Assembly (NCBI GenBank): GCA_027493525.1
Contig: JAOSKN010000003.1
Coordinates: 1,488,001-1,552,000, forward strand
Direction: 5' to 3'
DNA from: Planctomycetota bacterium
GTDB lineage: Bacteria; Planctomycetota; SZUA-567; H5-PLA8
DNA: 64,000 bases
Positions 1 through 8,943 of the stretch are shown piece by piece. The position numbers were made by a program, and so were the translations under genes. A model generated the notes under the pieces. The model ran no database searches. It was not told the DNA's origin and was given only the letters and a program-made list of their open reading frames with translations. Numbering within the stretch: position 1 is the first letter of the stretch; each line of letters opens with the position of its first letter.

Positions 1-1
1 G

Positions 2-2830
2 AACCTCACGGTGGATGGCGGCGGCGCGCAGCGCATCTTCTTCGTGGACTCGGGCACGGTCGTGATCCAATCGATGACGCTGGCCAACGGCTACGCCCAA
101 GGCGGCGATGGCGGGGCAGGCGCGGGGGCAGGCGGAGGCGGGCTGGGCGCAGGCGGCGCGGTCTTCGTGAATTCAGGCGCTGACGTGACGCTGCTAAACG
201 TGCGCCTGGATTCGAACTCCGCGCAAGGAGGCGACGGCGGCGGCGGCATCGGATCCGGCATCCGGGGCGGCGGCGGTGGCGGAGGCGTGGACGTGCCTGG
301 GTCGGCCGCCAACGGAGGCGACGGCATCGATGCCGTATCCGACGGCGACGGCGGTCTCGGCGGCGGTCCCTCCGGTGGACTCGGCGGCGAAGGCTCGACG
401 GACAACGCCTTGCCCGGCAATCCGGGCGGCGCCGGCGGCGATCATTCGGGCGGAGGAGGAGGCGGCGCCATCAACTCGGGGCTCTCGGCGGCGGGCGGCG
501 GCAGTGGCGGCGACGGCGGCTTCGGCGGCGGCGGCGGCGGAACCGGCACCACGATCGGCCCCCTACCCTCGGGCGGTACCGGCGGCTTTGGAGGCGGCGG
601 CGCAGGGGCCACCGGATCGGCGGCGGCGGGCGGCCTCGGCGGCGGAGCCGGTGGCAATACCGCCGCCGTGAATGGCGCAGGAGGCGGCGGTGGAGCCGGA
701 CTCGGCGGTGCGTTCTTCGTGCGTGAAGGCGGATCGCTGACGATCCAAAACACCACGTCCGGCGGCATGGATCTGGCAGGAACGGTGAACCTGGGCGTCG
801 CCGGCAGCACAAGCTCCTTGCTCGTGGCGGCCCAGGACGGCGAAGCCGCGGGCACGCTCGGCTTCCTCCAAGGCTCGGGGCAGACCCTGAACGTGGACCT
901 CGGCGGTTCGGTCACGCGCACCCTCGCCGGGTCGCTGGCCGACGAAACCGCGCTTAACGGCGGCAGCAACACCGCGGGTCTGACCAAGATGGGTACGGGC
1001 ACCCTCATTCTGAACGACGCGCACCTGTACATGGGCGCGACCGCCGTGCAGGACGGCACCCTCGGCGGCACAGGCACGCTGCTCGGCGCGCTGAACGTTC
1101 AGAACGCCTCGACCTTGGCGCCCGGCGACGGTGGCGCGGGCAGCTTCACCGCGGGCGACACGGCATTCGCGGCGACGAGCACATTCACGGTCGAACTAAA
1201 CGGCAACACCGCAGGCACGGGATACGACCAGCTCGTCGTGAACGGCGACGTAACTTTGGCCGGGGCGACGCTCAATGCCTCCCTGGGCTACACGCCCGCG
1301 ACGGCCGACGACCTGATGATTGTCGATAACCGCGGCGCCAACCCGGTGAACGGCACGTTCAACGGGCTGGCCGAAGGCGCCACGTTCACGCTGGGCGCGA
1401 CCGAGTTCGCCATCACTTATCTTGGCGGCGACGGGAACGACGTGGTCATTTTCCCCGCGCGCGCCGATCTCAGCCTGACCAAGGACGTGGACAACTCGAT
1501 GCCCCTGGTCGGCGAGCAGGTTGTCTACACGCTGACGATAACCAACGACGGCCCCCTCGATGCGACCGGCGTGGAAGCGACCGACCTGCTTCCGGCGGGC
1601 GTGAGCTACGTCGGAGACGACGGCGGCGGCGCATACGATTCCGGCACGGGCGTCTGGACCGTGGGGGCGCTCAACAACGGCGCGAACGCGACGCTGAACA
1701 TCACGGTCCTCGTGGACAATCCCGGAACCATCCCGAACACGGCCGAGATCACCGCTTCGGACCTTCCCGACCCGGACTCGACGGTGAACAACCAGCAGGC
1801 GGCCGAAGACGACCAGGCCAGCGCGGTCGTCGGCAGCGCTTTCGCCGGCGACTCGGGGATGAAGGTCGATTCGCTGCGGTACGTGCTAAACTACCGGCGC
1901 GGGCCGGGCTTCGATTTCCTTACGTTCCGCGGCAAGCTGGAGTTCGCCGCGCTCCAGGCGGCGGGGCTCAACCTGGACAATCTCGGCGCCAATCCCCTGC
2001 TGCTCAGCTTCGGCGGCGTGGCGCTGCCGCCCGCGCCGGTCAAAACGGAGAATGCCCGGTACGTCATCTTCGAAACCACCCCCGCCGCCTTCCGACCGCG
2101 CGTGGTGGTCCGAATCCCGAAGCTCGCCGGGCCGCTGAGCGCGACCGTCATAGGCGCGGACCTTCAGAGCACGCTCACGCCCCCCGCCCCGCCCGCCACC
2201 GGCGCGGCGTTCGACGTCCCGCTGCAACTCGATCTGGGCGCGTTCAGCGCGACGCTGAACCTGCGCACGGTCTACACGCGCCGAACCGCCGCCGCCTCCG
2301 GCGTCGGAACCTTTACCTACGGCAGGGCGCCGAGCGACTTGCCGGACGGGTTCTTCTTCGCCGAGCGCGTGCAGATCCAGCAGCGCTTCTCGCGCGGCTT
2401 CGGCGATCTGCACCGGGCCGTCATGACGCTCTGCTTCCGCCCGGCCGGCGGCGCGCTCTTCGATCCCAATGCGGCCGGCGCGGACCTGACCATCGGGACG
2501 TACAACGAAATCGTGGGGACCGACCCGCTCCTGCCGGGTTTCGCGAACAACACGGCGGGCACGATCCAGACGTACATACGCCCCCAACGCGACTTCAATT
2601 CCAACCCGGTCGCGCCGTCGAGCGTCTCGAAGCTGGTCTTCGACCAGGGGCGCTGGCGCGTCACGGTCGTGACGCATTGGATGAACGCCGGCATCTTCGG
2701 CACGCCGGACGTGACGCCGACCTCCGGCGCGCCCGATAGGCTCACGCTGGACCTGCAACTGATCGTGGACGGAATCACGACCGGCACCTCGACGCTGCTG
2801 CGCAGGCAAGGCGTGCATTACGTGAAGTAG
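2..2830 (+). CDS. Gly-rich secreted beta-strand-repeat and DUF11 protein (5' partial)
   Basis: The frame is open from the first bases, so the start lies upstream; 942 residues are visible. In order there is a beta-helix-like entry, about 200 residues dominated by Gly/Ala runs, an autotransporter-associated beta-strand repeat (KMGTGTLILNDA, followed by GTLGGTGTL at about 328-360), a DUF11-type domain (ADLSLTKDVDNSMPLVGEQ to about 600), and a C-terminal region of about 330 residues that I do not recognise. DUF11 and autotransporter-type repeats are known from large exported surface or matrix proteins, so export is inferred; the signal peptide would be outside the window. No autotransporter beta-barrel is evident at the C terminus. 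The Gly-rich part is low complexity and produces long false reading frames on the other strand. Function is unknown; an adhesin or envelope structural role is a guess. Confidence 0.75.
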   Translation, partial: NLTVDGGGAQRIFFVDSGTVVIQSMTLANGYAQGGDGGAGAGAGGGGLGAGGAVFVNSGADVTLLNVRLDSNSAQGGDGGGGIGSGIRGGGGGGGVDVPGSAANGGDGIDAVSDGDGGLGGGPSGGLGGEGSTDNALPGNPGGAGGDHSGGGGGGAINSGLSAAGGGSGGDGGFGGGGGGTGTTIGPLPSGGTGGFGGGGAGATGSAAAGGLGGGAGGNTAAVNGAGGGGGAGLGGAFFVREGGSLTIQNTTSGGMDLAGTVNLGVAGSTSSLLVAAQDGEAAGTLGFLQGSGQTLNVDLGGSVTRTLAGSLADETALNGGSNTAGLTKMGTGTLILNDAHLYMGATAVQDGTLGGTGTLLGALNVQNASTLAPGDGGAGSFTAGDTAFAATSTFTVELNGNTAGTGYDQLVVNGDVTLAGATLNASLGYTPATADDLMIVDNRGANPVNGTFNGLAEGATFTLGATEFAITYLGGDGNDVVIFPARADLSLTKDVDNSMPLVGEQVVYTLTITNDGPLDATGVEATDLLPAGVSYVGDDGGGAYDSGTGVWTVGALNNGANATLNITVLVDNPGTIPNTAEITASDLPDPDSTVNNQQAAEDDQASAVVGSAFAGDSGMKVDSLRYVLNYRRGPGFDFLTFRGKLEFAALQAAGLNLDNLGANPLLLSFGGVALPPAPVKTENARYVIFETTPAAFRPRVVVRIPKLAGPLSATVIGADLQSTLTPPAPPATGAAFDVPLQLDLGAFSATLNLRTVYTRRTAAASGVGTFTYGRAPSDLPDGFFFAERVQIQQRFSRGFGDLHRAVMTLCFRPAGGALFDPNAAGADLTIGTYNEIVGTDPLLPGFANNTAGTIQTYIRPQRDFNSNPVAPSSVSKLVFDQGRWRVTVVTHWMNAGIFGTPDVTPTSGAPDRLTLDLQLIVDGITTGTSTLLRRQGVHYVK

Positions 2831-2851
2831 GCTCGCCGAGGCGCGGCAAGC

Positions 2852-4024
2852 CTACGTCGCGAGCGAGCGGATCGAGGCGCGGTCAATCCGCTTGACCGGC
2901 ACACGCTGAAACTGCGGCGGGAGGTTGGGCTGCGCAAGGCGCTGGACGACCAGCAGCGCGGCCTGCCGGCCGTAGGCGTCGCGGTCGATGCGGAAGGTCG
3001 TCAGTGGCGGATCGAGCCCCGCGGCCAAGTCGTTGTCGTCGAAGCCCACCACGCTCAAGGCTTCTGGAATCCTCAGTCCGCGCTCGCGGGCCGTATCGTA
3101 AAGGCCGCTCGCATGCCGGTCGTTCGCGCAGAAAACCGCCGCCGGCGCGGCGTCCTCGAAGAGCGCGTCAAGCAGCTCGGGCGCGGCCTCGCGGCCGGCT
3201 TCCTCGTCCCAGGCCGAGCCCCAGACGGCGGCGCGCGGCTTGAGCCCCGCGTCTTTCAGGGCCTCGCAGAGCCCGTCATAGCGGCTCCGCGCGCGCGGAT
3301 CGTCGCGCGGCCCGCCCAAAAAACCTATTTTGGAATGCCCGGCCTGGACCAGCAGCCCGCCGGCGACGCGCGCGCCGGGGCGGTCGTCCACCAGGATCGC
3401 ATCGGTGTGCGGTTCGCGCGGCGTGCCGAAGCCGTCGGGCGCGCCGTGAACGGCGAGCATCGGCAGATGCGGGCAGCGCCGCCGCGCGCGGGCCAAAAAC
3501 AACGGGCGGTCGAGCCCCACCAGCAGCGCCGCGGCCTCGGGGCCTGCGCCGCCGCCGGCGAGTTCCTCAAGCAGCGCATTTTCCCCGGCTTCGGAGAGCG
3601 GCGCGTAGCGCACGCGCAATCCGGCATGGGTGAGGGCCTCGTCGAGCGAGACGGCGATCGGATAGCCGAAGCGCCCGCGGATCAGCGACTGCGGATCGAG
3701 CGCCAGGAGCACCGTGCGCCGTTCGGCGAACGCCTCCGCGGCGGACTCGCGCGGCGGATGCGGCGCGACGTAGGTTCCGCGCCCCTGCCGCCGCACCAGC
3801 CAGCCGCGCTCGACGAGTTCGCCCAGCGCGCGCACGACCGTCTGGTAACTGATCCCGTACTGCTTGCTCAGCGCCGGCCCGGACGAGACCAGCGCGCCCG
3901 GCGGGAGCGCGCCGGAATGGATCTTCGCGATCAGGTCCGCGACCATCCCGCTCGCCGCGCGATTGCGCGTGAGCGCTTCGGAAGGGTCTGCCGGAACCGG
4001 TTTACCGCGTGTACGTTTGCCCAT
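2852..4024 (-). CDS. GntR-LacI chimeric transcriptional regulator
   Basis: A 390-residue regulator with an N-terminal GntR-type winged helix (LIAKIHSGALPPGALVSS, then YGISYQTVVRALGELVERGW and GRGTYV) joined to a LacI/periplasmic-binding-like effector domain (FLGGPRDDPRARSR, AAVFCANDRHASGLYD, SVVGFDDNDLAAGL). The open frame extends to 4201, but the ATG at 4024 begins MGKRTRGK directly before the GntR domain and is preferred. It is divergent from the Gfo/Idh/MocA gene starting at 4161, so it probably controls that gene in response to a sugar-like ligand. The 136-bp space between them contains one of the heptamer arrays of this window. This GntR-LacI architecture is common in Lentisphaerota and Planctomycetota sugar loci; the ligand is unknown. 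Confidence 0.87.
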   Translation of the reverse strand: MGKRTRGKPVPADPSEALTRNRAASGMVADLIAKIHSGALPPGALVSSGPALSKQYGISYQTVVRALGELVERGWLVRRQGRGTYVAPHPPRESAAEAFAERRTVLLALDPQSLIRGRFGYPIAVSLDEALTHAGLRVRYAPLSEAGENALLEELAGGGAGPEAAALLVGLDRPLFLARARRRCPHLPMLAVHGAPDGFGTPREPHTDAILVDDRPGARVAGGLLVQAGHSKIGFLGGPRDDPRARSRYDGLCEALKDAGLKPRAAVWGSAWDEEAGREAAPELLDALFEDAAPAAVFCANDRHASGLYDTARERGLRIPEALSVVGFDDNDLAAGLDPPLTTFRIDRDAYGRQAALLVVQRLAQPNLPPQFQRVPVKRIDRASIRSLAT

Positions 4025-4110
4025 GAGATAAGTTTCATATAAGTCTGTGACGCCCGCAAGGGGCAGGCGGCGGAAAGCCGCGATTCCAACACATGCGCTT
4101 GGCTGTGACG

Positions 4111-4138
4111 GTTCACGGATTACCGTGCACCGTTTATG
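4111..4138 (+). repeat. Short heptamer array, copy 1
   Basis: Four consecutive degenerate heptamers (GTTCACG, GATTACC, GTGCACC, GTTTATG) lie between the regulator and the dehydrogenase gene. They match the pattern of arrays at 5373-5400 and 6127-6246. The array is only 22 bp upstream of the start at 4161, so it lies in the promoter or leader region. Confidence 0.6.
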
Positions 4139-4160
4139 ACCGCCATCAGGAGTCTTGCAG

Positions 4161-5204
4161 ATGATCCGCGTCGGAATCGCCGGGCTGGGCTTCATGGGCA
4201 TGACGCACTACCACGCGATCAAGCGCCTCAAGGGCGTGCGCGTGGACGCGATCGGCACGCGCGACCCGAAGAAGCTGGCCGGGGACTGGACCTCGATCCA
4301 AGGCAATTTCGGCCCGCGCGGCGGGCAGGAGGATCTGCGCAGAGTCCGCGCTTACGAGCGGCTCGAGGAGCTGCTCGCCGACCCGGAGCTGGACCTGATC
4401 GACATCACGCTGCCAACGGCGCGGCACCTGGACGTGACGCTCGCCGCGCTGAAGGCCGGGAAGCACGTGCTGGTCGAGAAGCCGATCGCGCTAAAGCTCG
4501 AGGAAGGCCGGCGCATGACCGCCGCCGCGAAGAAGGCCGGGCGCAAGCTCTTCGTCGCGCACGTGCTGCCGTTCTTTCCGGACTACGCCGAGGCGCGCCG
4601 GATCGCGGCATCCGGGAAGCACGGCAAGCTGCTTGGCGCGCATTTCAAGCGCATCATCAGCAAGCCCGACTGGTCCGCCGAGGCGCGCGATCACAGCCGC
4701 AGCGGCGGGCCGGCCATCGACCTGCACATTCACGACACCCACTTCATTCAACTGCTCTTCGGCGTGCCGAAGGCGGTCTACGCGCGCGGCATTCAGGCGC
4801 AAGGCGCGATGCAGTACCTCGCCACGAATTACCTCTTCGCGGACTCGAATCTCGCGGTGAGCTGCGCCAGCGGCTCGCTCTCGCAACGCGGGCGGAGCTT
4901 CACGCACGGCTTCGAGATCTACCTCGAGCGCGGCACGCTGCTCTACGAGTGGGCCACGCTGGGCGGCAAGCCGCACGCGGTGATGCCGCTGACGCTGCTG
5001 ACCCCCGACGGCAAGGCCGCGCCGGTGAAGACGAAGGGCGCCGGCCCCGAGGACGCCTTCGCCGAAGAAATCCGGCACTGCGTCGAGGCCTTGCAGGGCA
5101 AGCACGAAGGCGAACTGCTTTCGGCCGACGGCGCGCTGGCCGCGCTCACACTCTGCTACCGTGAGATCGAGAGCGCCAAGACGGGCAAACCGGTCAAGGT
5201 GTAG
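4161..5204 (+). CDS. Gfo/Idh/MocA family dehydrogenase
   Basis: A 347-residue NAD(P)-dependent sugar or cyclitol dehydrogenase. The N-terminal Rossmann motif is VGIAGLGFMG, the family motif LVEKPIA is present, and the GGPAIDLHIHDTH segment is in the expected central position. Start ATG 4161 is chosen because AGGAG sits about 8 bases upstream; a TTG at 4155 is the only alternative nearby. It is transcribed away from the GntR-LacI regulator and stands alone, followed by about 200 bp without a gene. The substrate cannot be read from the sequence. By family knowledge it oxidises or reduces a hydroxyl of a sugar or inositol-like compound in the cytoplasm. Confidence 0.9.
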   Translation: MIRVGIAGLGFMGMTHYHAIKRLKGVRVDAIGTRDPKKLAGDWTSIQGNFGPRGGQEDLRRVRAYERLEELLADPELDLIDITLPTARHLDVTLAALKAGKHVLVEKPIALKLEEGRRMTAAAKKAGRKLFVAHVLPFFPDYAEARRIAASGKHGKLLGAHFKRIISKPDWSAEARDHSRSGGPAIDLHIHDTHFIQLLFGVPKAVYARGIQAQGAMQYLATNYLFADSNLAVSCASGSLSQRGRSFTHGFEIYLERGTLLYEWATLGGKPHAVMPLTLLTPDGKAAPVKTKGAGPEDAFAEEIRHCVEALQGKHEGELLSADGALAALTLCYREIESAKTGKPVKV

Positions 5205-5372
5205 CCGGACGTGCCACGGGCCGACGCAGCCGCCCCGTGCTGAACCCACGCGGCTTTTCTTCTGCTCCGTTCCACCAAACCGGCTCGCATAAACAGGAAT
5301 GCCAAGAAGCGGAGGTACACCATGACCGCCCGGCACCGGGCGGCTGCGCCGGCCCGTGGCGCGGAAACCAAC

Positions 5373-5400
5373 GTTTACCGATTACCCTTCACCGTTTACC
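5373..5400 (+). repeat. Short heptamer array, copy 2
   Basis: Four heptamers (GTTTACC, GATTACC, CTTCACC, GTTTACC) lie immediately before the rsmE start at 5410. They are open in the rsmE frame and add spurious N-terminal residues if an upstream GTG is used as start. Confidence 0.65.
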
Positions 5401-5409
5401 TTCCCCGGC

Positions 5410-6132
5410 ATGTCCAAACCGCGGCGTTTCAAAGTCGAATCCCTGGCCAGCCTGGAGCCCGGCGCGTCCGTGCTGCTGTCGCCCGAGGAGTCCAAGCACG
5501 CGCGCGTGCTGCGCCTGGAGGCCGGCACGGTCGTGGAACTTTTCGACGGCAGCGGCTTGGCGTGGCGCGCGCGCCTGGAACCCAACGGGATGTCCGCGGA
5601 ACTGCTCGCGCCGCTGAGCGGCTCGACGCCCGAGCGCGCGCCGCTCTGGCTGGCCACCGCCTGGCCCAAGGGAAAGCGCGCCGCGATCCTGATCGAGAAG
5701 TGCGCCGAACTGGGCGTCGCGCGGATCCTGCCGCTGCGCTGCGCGCGGAGCGTGGTGACAAAGGATGCGGGAGGCGAGGGCCTGGCGCGGCTGCGCCGCG
5801 TCGCCGCCGAGGCGACCAAGCAGTGCGGGCGGCGCGACGTCCCGCAACTCGACGACGAGCGCTCCTTCGGCGCCGTGCTGGCCGAAGAAGCCCCGCGCGC
5901 GCACGCGGTCCTGCTCGACCCGGGCGCCGACCGGAGTTGGGCCGAGTTCGTCCGCGAACGTCGGACGACGGCCGAGCCGTTCCTCGTCTTCGTCGGCCCC
6001 GAAGGCGGCTTCAGCAACGAGGAGCGGCGCGTCGTCGAGCAAGCCGGCATCCCGCGCGCAAGACTCGGCGAGCATATCCTGCGCGTGGAGACGGCCTGCA
6101 TCGCGGCGTGCGCGGCGTGGAACTGCCAGTAA
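5410..6132 (+). CDS. rsmE: 16S rRNA (uracil1498-N3)-methyltransferase RsmE
   Basis: A 240-residue SPOUT-family RNA methyltransferase. It has the PUA-like N terminus (LSPEESKHARVLRLEAGTVVELFDG), the ATAWPKGKR and LIEKCAELGVARILPL segments, and the SAM-binding knot FVGPEGGFSNEER with ILRVETACIAACAAWN at the end. Length is normal for the family. ATG 5410 (MSKPRRFKVESL) is chosen over upstream in-frame codons because those read through the heptamer array at 5373-5400. The stop codon TAA at 6130-6132 lies inside the first heptamer of the next array, so a repeat abuts or replaced the natural end of the gene. Confidence 0.92.
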   Translation: MSKPRRFKVESLASLEPGASVLLSPEESKHARVLRLEAGTVVELFDGSGLAWRARLEPNGMSAELLAPLSGSTPERAPLWLATAWPKGKRAAILIEKCAELGVARILPLRCARSVVTKDAGGEGLARLRRVAAEATKQCGRRDVPQLDDERSFGAVLAEEAPRAHAVLLDPGADRSWAEFVRERRTTAEPFLVFVGPEGGFSNEERRVVEQAGIPRARLGEHILRVETACIAACAAWNCQ

Positions 6133-6246
6133 ACAGTGAACAGCGAACGGCAAACGAACAACAGTAGTATGAGAGTCGGATTAGGAAGCTTTTACTGTTC
6201 ACCGTTTACCGTTCACTGTTTACTGTTCACCGCTCACTGCCCACTG
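6127..6246. repeat. Inverted heptamer array between rsmE and the reductase gene
   Basis: The left side (6127-6154) has four heptamers of the form CRGYRAA: CAGTAAA, CAGTGAA, CAGCGAA, CGGCAAA. The right side (6191-6246) has eight heptamers of the complementary form YYYACYG, starting TTTACTG, TTCACCG. The two sides can pair across a central spacer of about 36 bp. The array contributes the rsmE stop codon and ends 33 bp before the next start. Confidence 0.85.
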
Positions 6247-6279
6247 GCACCATCCACCTCGCGAACTTAGAATGACCCA

Positions 6280-7077
6280 ATGGCCAGCGACGAGAACCGC
6301 AACTGGCGGCCGGCGCGCGTGGTCGAGAACCGGCCGGTCGCGCGCGGCAGCATGTGGCTCGCACTCGAGGCCGACGACGACCGACCCGCCGCGTATCAGC
6401 CCGGCCACGTGCTTGGCTTGGGCTTGCAGGAAGAGGACGGCGGCTACGTGCGGCATGCCTACACGGTCAGCCGCGGCGATCCGGCGCGCCGGCGCTTCGA
6501 ACATCTTTACCGCGTGATTCCCGAAGGGCGCATGACGCCGCGCCTGGCCGAACTTGGCGCCGGCGCCACCGTCTACTTCCACGGCCCCGGGCATACGCCG
6601 ATCCAGGAAGAAGTTCGCGCCGAGGCCAAGCGGATCGCGGGGCTGGCCACCGGCACCGGCATCGGCCCGCTCTTCGGCTTCGCGGAGAAGACGCTGCGCG
6701 AGGGCGAGGCTCGCCCCCTGGCGCTGTACATCGGGTTCCGGGAGGAGGCCGACTTCTGCCTCGTGGATAAACTCGAAGCGCTCGCCCGCGAGCATGCGAA
6801 TTTCGCCTGGCGCTTCACCGTCTCGCGACCTTCCAACGGCTGGGCAGGCTTGAAGGGGCGGCTCACCGAGTCCGTGCCCCCGCTGCTGCGGGATCTGCCC
6901 GCGCACCACTTCCACCTCGTCGGGAACGGCGAGATGGTCCACGCGGTGCGCAAGGCGCTGTACCGCGCCGGAATGCAGCGCGAGCGCGTCAGCATCGAGA
7001 CCTATTTCAACCACCACGCCGACCCAACCGAGGCCGAGATCGACGCGCTGGCCGCGCGCTTCCGCGACGGGCGCTGA
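6280..7077 (+). CDS. Ferredoxin/flavodoxin--NADP+ reductase-like flavoprotein
   Basis: A 265-residue FAD/NAD(P)-binding reductase of the FNR superfamily. The FAD motif appears as HAYTVSRGD (RxYS-like position), followed by TVYFHGPG and the NAD(P)-pyrophosphate loop GLATGTGIGPLFGF. The C-terminal HFHLVGNGEMVHAVRKALYRAG segment is the usual nicotinamide-side motif. Family members move electrons between NADPH and ferredoxin or flavodoxin in the cytosol. It is a single gene flanked by foldback repeats on both sides. ATG 6280 begins MASDENRNWRPARVVENRPV; an ATG at 6271 is in another frame. No strong Shine-Dalgarno is visible. Confidence 0.85.
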   Translation: MASDENRNWRPARVVENRPVARGSMWLALEADDDRPAAYQPGHVLGLGLQEEDGGYVRHAYTVSRGDPARRRFEHLYRVIPEGRMTPRLAELGAGATVYFHGPGHTPIQEEVRAEAKRIAGLATGTGIGPLFGFAEKTLREGEARPLALYIGFREEADFCLVDKLEALAREHANFAWRFTVSRPSNGWAGLKGRLTESVPPLLRDLPAHHFHLVGNGEMVHAVRKALYRAGMQRERVSIETYFNHHADPTEAEIDALAARFRDGR

Positions 7078-7083
7078 ACTCAA

Positions 7084-7168
7084 TTCACCGCAGAGAGCCC
7101 CGGGAGCGCAGAGGATCGGGAATAAAACGCCCACTCCCTACTCCGCGTACTCAGCGCTCCGCGGTGAA
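7084..7168. repeat. Foldback repeat of the cgcagag/ctccgcg type
   Basis: TTCACCGC at 7084-7091 pairs with GCGGTGAA at 7161-7168. The interior of the two arms keeps short gcgcagag/ctcagcg-like units. It lies between convergent genes and may act as a bidirectional terminator, though no T-run is present. Confidence 0.55.
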
Positions 7169-7197
7169 ACGCTGCGCTCCGTGCTCCTTGCGGTCGA

Positions 7198-7953
7198 TCA
7201 GAGCGCCCGCCCGCGCACCACGCCGCGGCAGCGCTGGGGCTCGTCGCCGGTGACGGTGTAGGCCATCGTATTGGCGCGGCGGCCGCGGTCGGACTTATTG
7301 GCGTCGCTGCCGTGGATCACCAGCGCGCCGAAGAAGACGCAGTCGCCGGGCTGCATCTCCACCGCCACCGCGTCGTTGCGCGGATTGAAGTAGCCGGGCA
7401 GGTAGATCCCAAAGCCGTACCCGGTGTCTTCCTTGATGTGCTCCACCAGTCCGCGCTTCTGGCTCCCGGGCACGAACTGAATGCAGCCGTTCTCGCGGGT
7501 GGCCGGATCGATCGCCAGCATGCAGTTGACCTGCACCGGGGCCGCGTGCCCGTGGCGCCAGTAGCCGAAGTCCTGGTGCCAGGGCGTGATCGTCCCGTCG
7601 CGCGCGGCTTTCATCAGCAGCTTGCTGTGGAAAAGGGTGATGTCCGGCCCGATCAGACCCTCGATCACGTCCAGCACGAAGTCGCTGTGAATCGCTTTCA
7701 TCAGCGTGGGGCAAACGAGTTCGCTGTTCATGAGCTGCCGGATGCGCTTGGGGCGGCCGGGAACCTGCTTGTCCCAGGTGACGCCGGCGCCTTCGGGCAC
7801 TGCCCTGGCCATCTCCTCGTGAAGCGCCTGCGTTTCCTCGTCGATCGCCCGCATCCAATCCTGAGGGAGCAGGCCGCGCTTGAGGAGAAAGCCGTCGCGG
7901 TCGTAGGCGATGCGGTCTTCGGCGCTGAAGACGGTAGCGGTCTGAGCGGACAT
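7198..7953 (-). CDS. Phytanoyl-CoA dioxygenase (PhyH) family protein, copy 1
   Basis: A 251-residue Fe(II)/2-oxoglutarate-dependent oxygenase. The metal triad is visible as H126 and D128 in TPWHQDFGYW and H214 in VIHGSDANKSDRGRRAN, with the 2-oxoglutarate Arg just after it. The start is ATG 7953 (MSAQTATVF), preceded on its strand by AAGGAG; the frame is open 17 codons further up but without such a site. It is divergent from an AraC regulator at 8023, an arrangement repeated with another AraC/PhyH pair at 36.3-38.3 kb. Family members hydroxylate diverse small molecules, and in PVC bacteria they are often next to sugar loci. The substrate is unknown. Confidence 0.88.
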   Translation of the reverse strand: MSAQTATVFSAEDRIAYDRDGFLLKRGLLPQDWMRAIDEETQALHEEMARAVPEGAGVTWDKQVPGRPKRIRQLMNSELVCPTLMKAIHSDFVLDVIEGLIGPDITLFHSKLLMKAARDGTITPWHQDFGYWRHGHAAPVQVNCMLAIDPATRENGCIQFVPGSQKRGLVEHIKEDTGYGFGIYLPGYFNPRNDAVAVEMQPGDCVFFGALVIHGSDANKSDRGRRANTMAYTVTGDEPQRCRGVVRGRAL

Positions 7954-7974
7954 GGGGGGCTCCTTGGAACAAAG

Positions 7975-8004
7975 TTGACTTATTCTGCCTGACTTGGATA
8001 CCAT
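7975..8004 (+). promoter_or_regulatory. Candidate sigma70 promoter for the AraC gene
   Basis: TTGACT (7975-7980) is followed after 18 bp by TACCAT (7999-8004), 19 bp before the GTG start at 8023. It lies in the 69-bp space shared with the divergent PhyH gene, so an AraC operator would have to overlap it. Confidence 0.45.
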
Positions 8005-8022
8005 ACCCCTTGGCGCTTACCT

Positions 8023-8943
8023 GTGCATTCGGAGGCTTTTGCTAAATACTTGGATAATCCTGCTTCACCCCGCTCCGTCAACCTGCTCCGCATCACCGGC
8101 CTGGCCAGCGAACAGGCGCGCCGGCTGGGCTGGTACGTCCACAACGGCGCGCACGTCCGCTGCGGCCCGGAGTTCGGCTGCGCGCGAGAGAGCTTCTTCG
8201 GGCACCAGATCATGTTCATGCTCGGCGGGCGCGGCACGGGCATGTACCGCGGCGTGCCGTTTACGGCCTCCGGCGGGCAGGCGGTGCTGATGGACCTGCG
8301 TCAGCCGCACGCCTACTTCGCGCAGCCCGACGACCCGTGGGAGATGTACTGGGTGCGCTTCGACGGGCCGGGGGTGGCCGCGAGCTTCACGGCGCTCCTC
8401 TCGGCGGCCGGTTCGTGCGTGATGCCCTTCGCCGATCGCGCGCGGCTCGACGAGGACTTCCGCGCCCTGGCGCGGCTCCTCGCCGACCTCCCGCCTGGCT
8501 ACGATGCTTGGGTTTACGCGAGGCTGGCGGCGCTCGTGGCCAACGTCGTGGAGGGCTTGCGCCGCGCCGGTAACGAGAAACTCGGGCGCGTCGAGATCTC
8601 CGGGGCGGCCCCCGAAGGCATCGCCGCCGCGCGCGAGCACCTCCACTTCAACCACCAGCGCACGCTCGCCGTGGCCGAACTGGCCCGCGTGGCCCACATG
8701 AGCGAGTACCACTTCATCCGGCGCTTCAAGGGCGCGACGGGCTTCACGCCCATGGAATACCTGGAGAAGTTCCGTGTGGGGCGCGCGCAGGAACTGATCC
8801 TCACGCAGCCCGAGCTGCGCCTGGGCGAAGTCGCCCGGGCGGTCGGCTACGAGGATCCCGCGTACTTCAGCCGCGTCTTCCGCAAGCGCGTGGGGCTCTC
8901 GCCGCGGGCCTACCGCGAACAGGAAGGGCCGCAGTCGGGTTAG
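8023..8943 (+). CDS. AraC family transcriptional regulator, partner of PhyH copy 1
   Basis: A 306-residue regulator with an AraC-type cupin sensor domain (about 1-170, including LMDLRQPHAYFAQP) and a C-terminal double helix-turn-helix (LAVAELARVAHMSEYHFIRRF, then LRLGEVARAVGYEDPAYFSR, ending VGLSPRAYRE). The start appears to be GTG 8023. It is divergent from PhyH copy 1 and most likely activates it on binding a small ligand. Its TAG stop (8941-8943) is the first three bases of the foldback element at 8941-9106. Confidence 0.9.
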   Translation: MHSEAFAKYLDNPASPRSVNLLRITGLASEQARRLGWYVHNGAHVRCGPEFGCARESFFGHQIMFMLGGRGTGMYRGVPFTASGGQAVLMDLRQPHAYFAQPDDPWEMYWVRFDGPGVAASFTALLSAAGSCVMPFADRARLDEDFRALARLLADLPPGYDAWVYARLAALVANVVEGLRRAGNEKLGRVEISGAAPEGIAAAREHLHFNHQRTLAVAELARVAHMSEYHFIRRFKGATGFTPMEYLEKFRVGRAQELILTQPELRLGEVARAVGYEDPAYFSRVFRKRVGLSPRAYREQEGPQSG

